A stretch of 64,000 bases of DNA from the NCBI GenBank assembly GCA_019423685.1, contig JAHZAY010000001.1, positions 124,001 through 188,000 of the forward strand, read 5' to 3'. The notes under the pieces were generated by a model. The model did no database searches and was not told where the DNA came from. It saw only the letters and a program-made list of their open reading frames with translations. Positions within the stretch are counted from its first letter, which is position 1. Each line of letters opens with the position of its first letter. Below, piece by piece: positions 32,034-40,428 of the stretch. This stretch comes from Clostridiales bacterium. Its GTDB lineage: Bacteria; Bacillota; Clostridia; Oscillospirales; Ruminococcaceae. Both the position numbers and the translations under genes were made by a program.

Positions 32034-35000
32034 TTACGGCTGCACCTCGATGGTCTGCCGGTCGGTTTTAAGCAGCAACCCGCTTTCTTTGTTGCTCAAG
32101 GTTGCGCTCTCCACCACATACTCTCCCGGCAGCACGCCGTTGACGTAGTAGACAATGCGCCAATTGTACCACCTTTGCATCTCCTCATAGTCCTTTCCTG
32201 TCGGAGAGTCCAGATAAAAGCTGGCGGTGATCTGCTGATTTTCATTCTCCACCCAGGCATCCGTCTCGGCGCTTTGCGAACATTTCATCAGCCGCATGCC
32301 GGACGGCACGCAATCGCTGAGGGTGTAATAGCCCTGCGGCGAATCCAGCGTGAATTGAACCGCCAGCTCGATGCGGGTCATTCCGTTTTGCTGTGGGGTG
32401 ATTGTCTTTGTGAGCGTCGCGAGCTCTTCACCGCTCTGTTCGGGCAGCTGGTCAGCGGTGTAGCAGACGCTGGCATAGACCTCCCCCTCTCCCTCCTGGA
32501 AAGAGATGTCCTTCCAATCGTTGTAGCCAAACCGGATGGTGGTATAGCCCTTGCCGCCGATCGAAACCTGCTTTGTCTCCCCAGCAGCGGTATAGGAGAA
32601 GGTTGCCAGGTGAGCGGTTCCCTCTTGGCGGCTGTCGAGCCGGGCAGCATGGCGGGTAGCATAGGTTAAAATCTCCAGGTGAGGCAGCACACCGCTGCCC
32701 AGTTTTCCGATCGAGTCGGCGTGCAGCAGGTAGCCGAGCAGGGCGTCGGCCTCTTCGCTGCCCAAAATGGAGTGCAGCGCAAGAGCTGCGGCAGTGACCT
32801 CGGTCGTCTCGTCGAGCGTCTCTCCCTGATAGGACAGCCACTGCTGGTTCCAGCTAAACTTTTCCTCCATCGCCGTATAGATTTTCCTTGCACCGGAATA
32901 GTCTCCCAGCTGTGCCAGCGCCACAGCAACCCAAAGTTTTTGGCTGTCGCTGAGCTGCTCTCCCTCCTCTTCCAGCAGATTGCGGACCTCCAACAGGACC
33001 GGTTGCTGCATCGCCGACAGGCCCACATAGCTCATCAGCACCTGATCAAGGGTATAGTTTGCGCGCTCAAAGCGACTTTGGAACAGTTCCAGCGCTTGGG
33101 ACTGATCCACCAGTTCCGGGCAGGCAATCATCATTTTTGCGGCAATCGCTGCGTCCGGTTCTGCATTGGGGAGGATGCGCACTCCACCGGTATTGGCCAG
33201 CCGCTGGTCGTAGGAGATGGATTCGCGCTGTTCCTCTTCCAGCAGCTGGTTGTAGAGGACCTTCGCTTCATAGCTCGCCGCAAGGATCTCGGTGCGCTTT
33301 CCGTCCTGGTTGCGCAGCCACCGCAGCGCATCGAGATAGGGTTTTTGCTCCACGTCGTAGAACAGCACATCGATCGGGTAGCGCACACTGGTCAGTTTGG
33401 AGAGTTCCTGCAGGTCCATCTCCTGGGTGATCTGCGCCCTCAAGCCGCTGGTGAGCACATTCACCGGCAGCAGCACTGCATCCGACATGCCATCCGCTTT
33501 GGCCGAGAAGGTGACCTGATACTGTCCCGCCTTCTGTTTTCCAAAGTTGACGACCGCCCGCTCCTTAGCGGACACCTCCTGCCTCTTCTCATCGAGCACC
33601 TTGCCATCCAAATCCAGCAGCTGTACCGTTGCCTCCACCGTTTGCACGGTGTCGATGGCACTGCCGCCAAATTCCATCGAGACGCAGATGTCGTCCCCTT
33701 CGATGTACTGCTCGGTCACCAGCGGCCGCAGATAAAACGGCAGAGTAGCCACGCGGTTATCCAAGCTGTCTCCGGCCAATTTTTCGCAGGCAGCCGCCGC
33801 AGTGATCCGCCAATCGGTGATGTTGTCCGGCAGGGTGCATTGGAAGGTGGCCTTTCCGTTTGCATCGCAGGTCAGCTGCTCAAAGCAGGCGGTATCCACA
33901 AACTCGCTGCGCAGCTGCCCCATATCGTCGCCGCTGCCGCCGCCCTTTCCTCCGCTGTCCCATTCGGAAAGATTATACTCCACATAGGAGGCCTTCGCAT
34001 AAATATTGGGCATATAGACCGAGGCATACAGCTGTCCGATCAGGTCCACCACCTGTTCCTGTACCGCGAATACCGCCTCGTCCACCACGCCGACGCAAAC
34101 CCGCGCGCCGGCCGCCGGCTGACCGGACTGGTCGGTGACGGTCAGCGAAATCTGCATTGTGTCGCCCGGACGATAAGACTCCTGGTCTGTCTGGATGTCG
34201 ATGGCAAGCGCTCTCTCCTCATAGTCGTAATAGAAGCGGCACTCCTGCATGCAGTAGATGTGCTTTCCATCAAAATAAGCTCCCGCAATGGCGATATTGG
34301 GTGCAAACTCCTCCTGCATAATCAGGTCAAAGCTGTCCTCATAAAACAGGCCCTGCTGCACCACCTCATCCTGCACCACCGTATAGAGCACACGGCCGGT
34401 ATTCTGCTGCGTCTGGTCGTTGCGGTAGATTTGCAGCGGGATGGCCTGCCCCATTTTGACCTTTTGCGGCTCCCAGACAATTTCGTTTTGATAGCGGCTT
34501 ACAAATCCGTAAACGGCATCTCCCCACAGGCTAACGTGGTCTGGGCAGAAAGAGCCGGCGGTCTGAATCTGTACCCCATATCCTCCATCCAGCACCATTT
34601 GATAGGATTGCGAGACGTTCTCTTCACTTTCCTCAAAGTATTGCGCGAGGGTCTTGCTCTCCTGCACCGAAACGCTCCTTGCATCCAACTGCTCTTTCTG
34701 CTGACTGTAGCGGTAGTTGTGGACGGTCACCTTGTTGATCGAGTCATAGTAGGTGCCCACCTCCTCCTTTTGCGTCCAGATGCGGGTGAGGGTGAGCGCT
34801 ACGTCCGCCTGGGCGGGTGTGGTGCAGTAGTCGAACCGGGTGGTGCCCTCAGGCAGCGGGGCAAACAACTTTTGTGGGTCAATTTTACCGATTCGGATCT
34901 GAAGGTCCCTTCCCTGCACTTCCCCCTCGATTGCATATTGAGAAGTGAGAATGTCGACTGAACAGGTCGCACTGACCTGCACATCCTGCTCGTCTGCGCT

Positions 35001-36887
35001 GCGCACGGTCAGTTCAGCTGAGGTGCCCTCCCACCCAAATGTTCTGGAGTTTGACAGGTACCTTGCCTGGATGGTCGCCTTTCCCTCCTGGTCCAGCGTG
35101 ATCTGTTGCTTGTCGACGTCCAAATAATAGCTGTCAATCAACAACTCGGCCCCTTTGACCGGTGTGCCGTCAAAATACTGCGCCTCGACCAGGAAGGTGA
35201 ACGGCTCATCGATCGCATAGTACGGCTTTTCCGGCTCGACGGTCAGGATGTAGGCCGGCTTCACATAATCCCCGATGTGCAGCGAGAGCGTGCGGTAGGC
35301 GTCGCCGTTTTCGTCCTCAATCGAAAGGGAATAGCTGTTTTTTCGGATGCTTTCGATTGCAAGGTCACCAAAAAAGAATCCCTCTGCATCGACCTCTGCC
35401 TGTTTCTCATACTGTCCTCCCAGTGAAACGGTCACCTGCTTCGGCAGCAGGTCATCCTGGTGGCGGGGCTGCAGCCTTCCCCAAAAGTGAATGGTGTCGG
35501 TAGATTGATAGACGGTGCGGTCGGTATAGAGCACGCTGGAATAGTGCTCCTTTAATCTTTCCTGTACGCTCTGTGCAAGCTCGACAGGCTGTACTGCGCA
35601 GAGGGTTTCCCCTTTTGTGATGCGCAGCATTCCCTGATTCCAATCCCCTGTCTCCAAGGTGACCAGGCCGTCTGCATCGGTGACCCCCTGCACCGTCTCC
35701 CCGGTTGCGATGTCCGAGATCTCCACCTCGGCCTGCTGGATCGGCTCTGCGCTTTGCGCATCATTGAGCCAAACCAGCGTGCTGCCGTTGACCGACTGGA
35801 TGTAGGTCGAAACGCTTCCCACCTGTACAAACTTTTGCAGCCAATCGCCGTCGTTCTCCGCGTTCAACAGCTCCACCAGATACCAGCCGTCCTCCAGGTT
35901 GTCGGGCAGCAATGCGTAGCATGCGCTGTTGATTTGATTTCGATATGGAGAAATTTGCGCTGCAAAGACCTCCTCCACCGGCAAAGCCTGTATATCCAGG
36001 CGGTAGGTGTCCTGATAGAAACTGGTATTGTTTTGGCAGCACAGCAGGAGCGCTTCGGCGTAATCCTGAGCGCTTTCAAAGCGGTAGATCTTTGCGTCGA
36101 GCAGCGATACCTCCTGTTGGTAGTCCTCATAGTATTTCACGATCACCTGGTCTCCGGGCAGAAAAGTCTCTGCCCTATCCGAAGCGCGTCTGAGGGAGCT
36201 GGTGGACTTTGGTTCCTCCGCCACCCGGAAAGAGAAGGTGTACGCCTGCTCGAGCAGACTGCCGTCCAGCGCCTGCACGCCGCCGGAAAGGGTGACGGTA
36301 TAGGTTGTGTCAAGCTGCATCGGCTCGGTCGGATAGAAGGTGAGCAGTTGACCATCCAGCCAAAAGTTTCCCTCCACCGCCGGCTCAATGGAAAAATGCT
36401 GCTTTGCTGTTTCCTTGATGCGCCGGTTAAAGGTCATTTCGATCCCCGAATCTTTCGGGACATACTGAGCCCCATTTTCCGGATAGGTGGAGGAGATTTC
36501 CAGCTTGCTCTGGGTCTGGAAGGCAAAGGACTGGCCCACAGCGCCCAAGCTGTCAACCATCTGAAAGGCGTACACCTTGCCGCCCGCAAGGGGCTGATTT
36601 GGGGTGAGCTTCCACCCGTCCTGCTGTTTTTGCAGCGTATAGTCTATCGACGGCTCGATCACAAGGCAGTCTCGCAGCTGCTCTTCCTCCATTTCCTGCT
36701 GTGTTTTGATGAGAAAAGCGCTGTTGACTGCAATGGCCTCCTCCCCCTGCCCCAGCGGCTCTATTTCCACCGAAGCAAGCTCTGCTGCACCCTCCTGCGT
36801 GATCGACGGCTGCTCCTTTGCCGTACAGCCAGAGACAACCGACAACACCATCACAACGCTGAGCAACAAGCTGATCCATCTTTTCAC
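32034..36887 (-). CDS. Alpha-2-macroglobulin-like lipoprotein
   Basis: 1617-residue extracytoplasmic protein. The N terminus is a lipoprotein signal (basic MKRW, hydrophobic core, lipobox VSGC at about residues 18-21). Residues about 130-225 form an Ig-like domain of the bacterial Big_5 type (TYPENGAQYVPKDSGIEMTF). Macroglobulin domains follow. The bacterial alpha-2-macroglobulin core is read from VCVGVVDEAVFAV, CFEQLTCDANGKATFQ and LPDNITDWRITAAA. The thioester motif CGEQ of classic members is absent. Family members are thought to trap proteases near the cell wall. No penicillin-binding protein 1C gene, a frequent partner, is nearby. Start GTG 36887 after GGAGGAG. Confidence 0.88.
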   Translation of the reverse strand: MKRWISLLLSVVMVLSVVSGCTAKEQPSITQEGAAELASVEIEPLGQGEEAIAVNSAFLIKTQQEMEEEQLRDCLVIEPSIDYTLQKQQDGWKLTPNQPLAGGKVYAFQMVDSLGAVGQSFAFQTQSKLEISSTYPENGAQYVPKDSGIEMTFNRRIKETAKQHFSIEPAVEGNFWLDGQLLTFYPTEPMQLDTTYTVTLSGGVQALDGSLLEQAYTFSFRVAEEPKSTSSLRRASDRAETFLPGDQVIVKYYEDYQQEVSLLDAKIYRFESAQDYAEALLLCCQNNTSFYQDTYRLDIQALPVEEVFAAQISPYRNQINSACYALLPDNLEDGWYLVELLNAENDGDWLQKFVQVGSVSTYIQSVNGSTLVWLNDAQSAEPIQQAEVEISDIATGETVQGVTDADGLVTLETGDWNQGMLRITKGETLCAVQPVELAQSVQERLKEHYSSVLYTDRTVYQSTDTIHFWGRLQPRHQDDLLPKQVTVSLGGQYEKQAEVDAEGFFFGDLAIESIRKNSYSLSIEDENGDAYRTLSLHIGDYVKPAYILTVEPEKPYYAIDEPFTFLVEAQYFDGTPVKGAELLIDSYYLDVDKQQITLDQEGKATIQARYLSNSRTFGWEGTSAELTVRSADEQDVQVSATCSVDILTSQYAIEGEVQGRDLQIRIGKIDPQKLFAPLPEGTTRFDYCTTPAQADVALTLTRIWTQKEEVGTYYDSINKVTVHNYRYSQQKEQLDARSVSVQESKTLAQYFEESEENVSQSYQMVLDGGYGVQIQTAGSFCPDHVSLWGDAVYGFVSRYQNEIVWEPQKVKMGQAIPLQIYRNDQTQQNTGRVLYTVVQDEVVQQGLFYEDSFDLIMQEEFAPNIAIAGAYFDGKHIYCMQECRFYYDYEERALAIDIQTDQESYRPGDTMQISLTVTDQSGQPAAGARVCVGVVDEAVFAVQEQVVDLIGQLYASVYMPNIYAKASYVEYNLSEWDSGGKGGGSGDDMGQLRSEFVDTACFEQLTCDANGKATFQCTLPDNITDWRITAAAACEKLAGDSLDNRVATLPFYLRPLVTEQYIEGDDICVSMEFGGSAIDTVQTVEATVQLLDLDGKVLDEKRQEVSAKERAVVNFGKQKAGQYQVTFSAKADGMSDAVLLPVNVLTSGLRAQITQEMDLQELSKLTSVRYPIDVLFYDVEQKPYLDALRWLRNQDGKRTEILAASYEAKVLYNQLLEEEQRESISYDQRLANTGGVRILPNAEPDAAIAAKMMIACPELVDQSQALELFQSRFERANYTLDQVLMSYVGLSAMQQPVLLEVRNLLEEEGEQLSDSQKLWVAVALAQLGDYSGARKIYTAMEEKFSWNQQWLSYQGETLDETTEVTAAALALHSILGSEEADALLGYLLHADSIGKLGSGVLPHLEILTYATRHAARLDSRQEGTAHLATFSYTAAGETKQVSIGGKGYTTIRFGYNDWKDISFQEGEGEVYASVCYTADQLPEQSGEELATLTKTITPQQNGMTRIELAVQFTLDSPQGYYTLSDCVPSGMRLMKCSQSAETDAWVENENQQITASFYLDSPTGKDYEEMQRWYNWRIVYYVNGVLPGEYVVESATLSNKESGLLLKTDRQTIEVQP

Positions 36888-36980
36888 GCAATCTCCTCCT
36901 TTGCTTACTTTGCCTCAAAAGTCGTTTTTGAAGGTACAAAAGGGCCTCTCCTTCCACCTTTTTCCCCACCTATGCACAAA

Positions 36981-37011
36981 GAGGAGCAAAGCATTTTGTG
37001 CTCTGCTCCTC
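36981..37011 (-). terminator. Terminator after the fumarase beta-like gene
   Basis: Minus strand 13-pair hairpin (GAGGAGCA plus GAGCA with complement) and CAAAA loop, followed by TTTGTG; the T run is short. Confidence 0.7.
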
Positions 37012-37046
37012 TCCCTTCATCTGGTGATGCCGAATCGCGCTTCAAA

Positions 37047-37607
37047 CTAGAAGCGGCGATATTTAAATTTTCCGTTGTCAAACAGGTTTCTGCCCTCGCT
37101 GTCCGCCGCCACAGTGACGGGGAAATCCTTGAGCAGATACCGGCGGATTGCCTGATCTCCGAGTTCCTCAAAGGCCACCGTCTCCCACTGCTCGATGCAG
37201 CCGGACAGCAGTGCGCCCGTTCCACCCACCGCTGTCAGATAAACGCCGCCGTGGGTGCAGATCGTCTCATAAGCCTGGCGAGAGCGCTCGCCCTTGCCGA
37301 TGGTTGCGATGACGCCGAGATCCATCATTTCCTCGAGGTAGAGGTCCATACTCCTGGAAGTTGCGGGGCCTGCCGAACCGATGACGCAGCCCTGCGGGGC
37401 CGGGGATGGATTGGTGTAGAAAATAATCTGGCCTTTAAAGTCGACCGGCAGGGGTTTTCCATCCGCCAGCAGTTCATGTATCTTTCGGTGTGCCTGGTCT
37501 GTAAAGCCCAAAACCCACCCGGAAAGCAGCAGGTGTTGTTCGACCTGTAGCCGGCTTACCTCGTTGCGGAATTGTTCGGTGTTGATTGTTAAGATTCGTT
37601 CGTCCAT
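37047..37607 (-). CDS. Fumarate/tartrate dehydratase beta-type subunit, stand-alone
   Basis: Protein of the class I Fe-S hydro-lyase beta (C-terminal fumarase) family. Paired with an alpha subunit carrying the [4Fe-4S] cluster, such proteins hydrate fumarate or dehydrate tartrate. Family motifs: SGWVLGFTDQAHRKI, NPSPAPQGCVIGSAGPATS, RMD-type region MDLYLEEMMDLGVIATIGKG, and GGVYLTAVGGTGALL. The 186-residue length is the usual size of a separate beta subunit. No alpha subunit gene is next to it; the gene upstream encodes a coiled-coil protein and a terminator follows. ATG 37607 directly follows a TAA, suggesting coupling to a small upstream frame. Confidence 0.9.
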   Translation of the reverse strand: MDERILTINTEQFRNEVSRLQVEQHLLLSGWVLGFTDQAHRKIHELLADGKPLPVDFKGQIIFYTNPSPAPQGCVIGSAGPATSRSMDLYLEEMMDLGVIATIGKGERSRQAYETICTHGGVYLTAVGGTGALLSGCIEQWETVAFEELGDQAIRRYLLKDFPVTVAADSEGRNLFDNGKFKYRRF

Positions 37608-37718
37608 TTATTCACGCCCTTTTGCCGCGCGCCAGAGATGCTCTGCCATGCGCAGCCAGAATTTTTTTTCGCCAATCTGTTCCCTCAGGCGGGCAAGCTG
37701 CGGATCTTTTTTCCACAG
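37608..37718 (-). CDS. Possible 36-codon small protein ahead of the fumarase beta-like gene
   Basis: A frame on the minus strand ends TAA at 37608-37610, directly against the next ATG, and encodes a protein-like, amphipathic stretch including WKKDPQLARLREQIGEKKF and LWRAAKGRE. No ATG opens it; the only candidate with a ribosome site is CTG 37718, eight bases after AGGAGG. The frame is also open further upstream toward the coiled-coil gene, so a C-terminal extension of that gene through a frameshift is another possibility. A real small protein is plausible but not proven. Confidence 0.35.
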   Translation of the reverse strand: MWKKDPQLARLREQIGEKKFWLRMAEHLWRAAKGRE

Positions 37719-37756
37719 TGTGTCATCCTCCTGGAGCCCTTCTGCCGGTGCAGCAT

Positions 37757-38533
37757 TTATGGATTCTGGTCCAGTCCCGGCTGCTGCCCTGCCGGCTGGA
37801 CCGGTGATTTTTCCGGCATTTCCTGCTCTTCCTGGCCCAGGCGCTGGCGTATTTCCAGCACCAGCTGCCGTGCCCGCGCAATATCCTCATCCAGCTGTGC
37901 AAAGCGGTTATTCAGCTGGGTGATCGACTCATCCATCCTTCCGCGCAGGGTCAAAAACTCCTGCTGCATGCCGTCCATCTTCTGCAAAACCTGATCCAAA
38001 AAACGCTGGGTGTCGCTGTTGATGGCCTGTGCGCGGGTATGTGCCTGATCGACAATCTCCTTTGCCTGTGCGCCGGCCTCGTCCACCATATCCTGTGCCT
38101 TTTTTTGTGCCTGCAAAATAGCCGTCCCGATCGAAGCGGCCGCCTCGTCGTACAATCTGCCCTTTTTCTCCGCCTGGTGGTACTGCTCTTGCAGTCTGCG
38201 GTTTTGTTCCTGGGCAGCCTGATACTCCTTGGCACGGCTCTCGCCCTGGCGGCGCTGGCGGTCAATCTCCTCCTGCAGCAGGCCGATCATCTCGCTGAGC
38301 TTTTTATTCTTGCCCTTTTCGGCGTCGATGGTCTGGGAGGCGTCCTGCATCCGCTGTTCAAAAGCGGCGATCTGCTCCTCAAGCTCCTGGCGGGAGTGGG
38401 TGATCTGCTCGATCTGTTCCTGGAGCTTAGCCTCGGACTCAGAGGCATTGCGGCTCATGTCGTCGATATATTTTAAAACAGACTCCTTCTCATATCCGAA
38501 GAGGTTCGTTTTAAATTCTGCTCGCTGTTCCAT
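37757..38533 (-). CDS. Coiled-coil DivIVA-like protein
   Basis: 258-residue cytosolic protein. The N terminus FKTNLFGYEKESVLKYIDD matches the start of DivIVA/GpsB-type domains, which bind curved or septal membrane. Almost all of residues 30-230 is predicted coiled coil by its heptad pattern and Glu/Gln/Arg richness. The end is proline/glutamine-rich and disordered. It could act in cell-division or polar organisation, but no direct partner is seen. ATG 38533 lies eight bases after AGGAG; the GTG at 38542 overlaps that site. An extended -10 promoter is at 38563-38568. Confidence 0.8.
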   Translation of the reverse strand: MEQRAEFKTNLFGYEKESVLKYIDDMSRNASESEAKLQEQIEQITHSRQELEEQIAAFEQRMQDASQTIDAEKGKNKKLSEMIGLLQEEIDRQRRQGESRAKEYQAAQEQNRRLQEQYHQAEKKGRLYDEAAASIGTAILQAQKKAQDMVDEAGAQAKEIVDQAHTRAQAINSDTQRFLDQVLQKMDGMQQEFLTLRGRMDESITQLNNRFAQLDEDIARARQLVLEIRQRLGQEEQEMPEKSPVQPAGQQPGLDQNP

Positions 38534-38562
38534 CGCGTTCACTCCTAGCGTTCTTTTCCCTT

Positions 38563-38568
38563 ATTATA
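38563..38568 (-). promoter_or_regulatory. Extended -10 promoter of the DivIVA-like gene
   Basis: Minus strand TGTTATAAT (extended -10) about 30 bases before the start codon; no good -35. Confidence 0.5.
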
Positions 38569-38640
38569 ACAGGAATTGTAGGAAAATGGAAGGGGGAAAA
38601 GGGGAGTTTCCACAAAAAAGCGCCCTGCATTGTCCACAAT

Positions 38641-38766
38641 TTACAGCTGTTTGTTGAGGAAGTTTTCTGCCGCCTCCTGCGCCCAAACCGACGGGCACCA
38701 AAAAGAGCCGGCGCCCACCTTAACGGTGGACGCCGGCTCGTAAACTGGCTTTGCAAAACCGGCTGT
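38641..38766 (-). other. In-frame open stretch after the larC stop
   Basis: The larC reading frame stays open for 41 codons after its TAA, ending at 38641-38643, and reads as plausible protein (for example KPVYEPASTVKVGAGSFW and EAAENFLNKQL). It overlaps the larC terminator hairpin, has no ATG and no ribosome site. It may be a gene remnant, a rare readthrough tail or chance. Confidence 0.3.
38698..38739 (-). terminator. Terminator after larC
   Basis: Long hairpin GAGCCGGCG plus CCCACC with near-complement (one mismatch), loop TTAAC, and a T run on the minus strand. Confidence 0.85.
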
Positions 38767-40428
38767 TTAGCGGTTTGCCTCGTCCTCTCTGGCCTCTTCT
38801 ATCAATCTTTCCGCCTGCGCAATGCTGATTCCCCGCTCCTGGGCAATTCTGCTCAGGTCGTCGTACTCATATTTGGCGCGCTCTACTCCGTAGCCTGTAG
38901 AAATTTTGCGGCGCACCTCCCCGTACGGGGTCTGCAACGTCTCGATGCGGCGATTGAGCACATGGCGCTGGAAGCGGTTCTCCCGCACCCCGATGGTGGT
39001 GGTGTACTGGAACACCGCCTGCAACATCGCTTCCCTGTCCGCTTGGCGGCACATGATGTGCAGCAGCACACCCGGACGGCTCTTCTTCATGCCGATCGGC
39101 ACCGTGTAGACGTCCAATGCCCCCGCAGCAAACAGCCGCTCCATCGCATAGCCCAGCGCCTCGCCCGTCATATCGTCAATATTGCAGCGCAGCTCGCAGA
39201 TCTCGTTTTCTGCGCCCTTGGTCTCGCCCAACATTGCGCGGACGCAGTTGGCCGCCGGGAAGTCCTTTTTGCCCATGCCGTAGCCGATCGACTGCACGGT
39301 CATCACCGGCATGTTGTCAAAACGGGTGGCAAAGTGCTTGAGCAGAGCTGCGCCGGTCGGGGTACACAGCTCGCCGGAAAAGGCCCCGCTGTAGATCGGG
39401 ACATCCCGCAGGATAAAGGCGGTGGCGGGCGCCGGTACCGGGAGGATGCCGTGGGCACAGCGCACCTGTCCGCTGCCCACATTGATCGGGGACACCACGA
39501 CCTCATCCGGGGAGAGGCGGTTCATCAGCAGGCAGACCGCTGTGATGTCCGCCACCGCATCCATGGTGCCGACCTCGTGGAAGTGGATCTCGGTGACCGG
39601 CAGTCCGTGTGCGTGGCTCTCCGCCTGCGCGATCAGCTGGTACACCGCCATAACATCGTCCTTCACCTTATCGGGCAGTTGCAGATGATCGCGCACAAGA
39701 TGCTCGATGTCGTGCAGACTGCTGTGGTGATGGTGGGAGTGGCCGTGCTCGTGGTCATGTGGATGCTCATGGTCGTGCAGATGCTCATGTGGGTGCTCAT
39801 GGTCATGCGGATGCTCAGGGCAGCCTTCCCCGTGGCAATGCTCATGTGGGTGCTCATGGTCATGCGGATGCTCAGGGCAGCCTTCTCCATGGCAATGCTC
39901 ATGTGGGTGCTCGTGGTCGTGCGGGTGTTCAGGGCAACCTTCTCCATGGCAATGCTCGTGGTCATGCGGATGCTTAGGGCAGCCTTCCCCGTGGCAATGC
40001 TCGTGTGGATGTTCAGGGCAGCCTTCTCCGTGGCAATGCTCGTGTGGATGTTCAGGGCAGCCTTCTCCGTGGCAATGCTCGTGTGGATGCTCATGGTCAT
40101 GCGGATGCTCGGGGCAATCTTCTCCGTCAAGATGTGCACCGGGGTCCATCTTGATCTGAGCGTGCGGGTGCAGGTGCTCGGCCATGTGGGGATGCGGGTG
40201 CGGGTGGACATCCTGGCTGCACTCCTCTTCCCCATTGACCAGGACCGAGACATGGGTCCCGGTGATGCCGCATTTAACCGAAGGCTCCCGCTTTACCTCT
40301 ACGCCCTCAATTCCCAAGCTGTTCAACTCCCGAATAAAGGCATCGGGGTCCGGCAGCAATTCCAACAAAGCCGCTGTCAGCATATCGCCGGCAGCTCCCA
40401 TTCCACAATCCAAATATAAAGTGCGCAT
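38767..40428 (-). CDS. larC: Nickel-pincer cofactor biosynthesis protein LarC with long His/Cys-rich insert
   Basis: CTP-dependent cyclometallase that inserts nickel into the pincer nucleotide cofactor used by lactate racemase and related racemases/epimerases. The N-terminal domain starts LYLDCGMGAAGDMLTAAL; the C-terminal part has GTMDAVADI, GSGQVRCAHGILPVPAPA and GMKKSRPGVLLHIMC. Here it is one frame, whereas in Lactobacillus two frames are joined by a programmed shift. Residues about 75-237 are a His/Cys/Glu/Asp repeat region with six HCHGEGCP units, far longer than a usual LarC linker and probably a nickel store. The protein is 553 residues. It directly abuts larB (stop against start). 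Confidence 0.95.
   Translation of the reverse strand: MRTLYLDCGMGAAGDMLTAALLELLPDPDAFIRELNSLGIEGVEVKREPSVKCGITGTHVSVLVNGEEECSQDVHPHPHPHMAEHLHPHAQIKMDPGAHLDGEDCPEHPHDHEHPHEHCHGEGCPEHPHEHCHGEGCPEHPHEHCHGEGCPKHPHDHEHCHGEGCPEHPHDHEHPHEHCHGEGCPEHPHDHEHPHEHCHGEGCPEHPHDHEHPHEHLHDHEHPHDHEHGHSHHHHSSLHDIEHLVRDHLQLPDKVKDDVMAVYQLIAQAESHAHGLPVTEIHFHEVGTMDAVADITAVCLLMNRLSPDEVVVSPINVGSGQVRCAHGILPVPAPATAFILRDVPIYSGAFSGELCTPTGAALLKHFATRFDNMPVMTVQSIGYGMGKKDFPAANCVRAMLGETKGAENEICELRCNIDDMTGEALGYAMERLFAAGALDVYTVPIGMKKSRPGVLLHIMCRQADREAMLQAVFQYTTTIGVRENRFQRHVLNRRIETLQTPYGEVRRKISTGYGVERAKYEYDDLSRIAQERGISIAQAERLIEEAREDEANR
39718..40206 (-). repeat. Imperfect tandem repeats encoding the LarC His-rich insert
   Basis: About 490 bases of near-repeats. 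The protein units combine HPHDHEHPHE with HCHGEGCPE, repeated six times in full form with losses and expansions between copies, flanked by plainer HPHPHPH and HSHHHH runs. Third-codon positions vary between copies, so the array is not freshly duplicated everywhere, but blocks such as EHCHGEGCPEHPH are nearly identical at the DNA level. Confidence 0.9.

Noticed and set aside
32679..34961. Plus-strand open frame of 760 codons inside the macroglobulin-like gene
   Set aside because: Antisense shadow of a gene with clear lipoprotein and macroglobulin motifs.
39718..40206. Repeats in larC as a CRISPR array
   Set aside because: Spacing is irregular and the repeats are in frame and code His/Cys units; no spacers and no cas genes.
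38962..40419. Plus-strand open frame of 485 codons within larC
   Set aside because: Antisense of the His-rich repeats gives a repetitive Met/Leu/Val product; not a gene.
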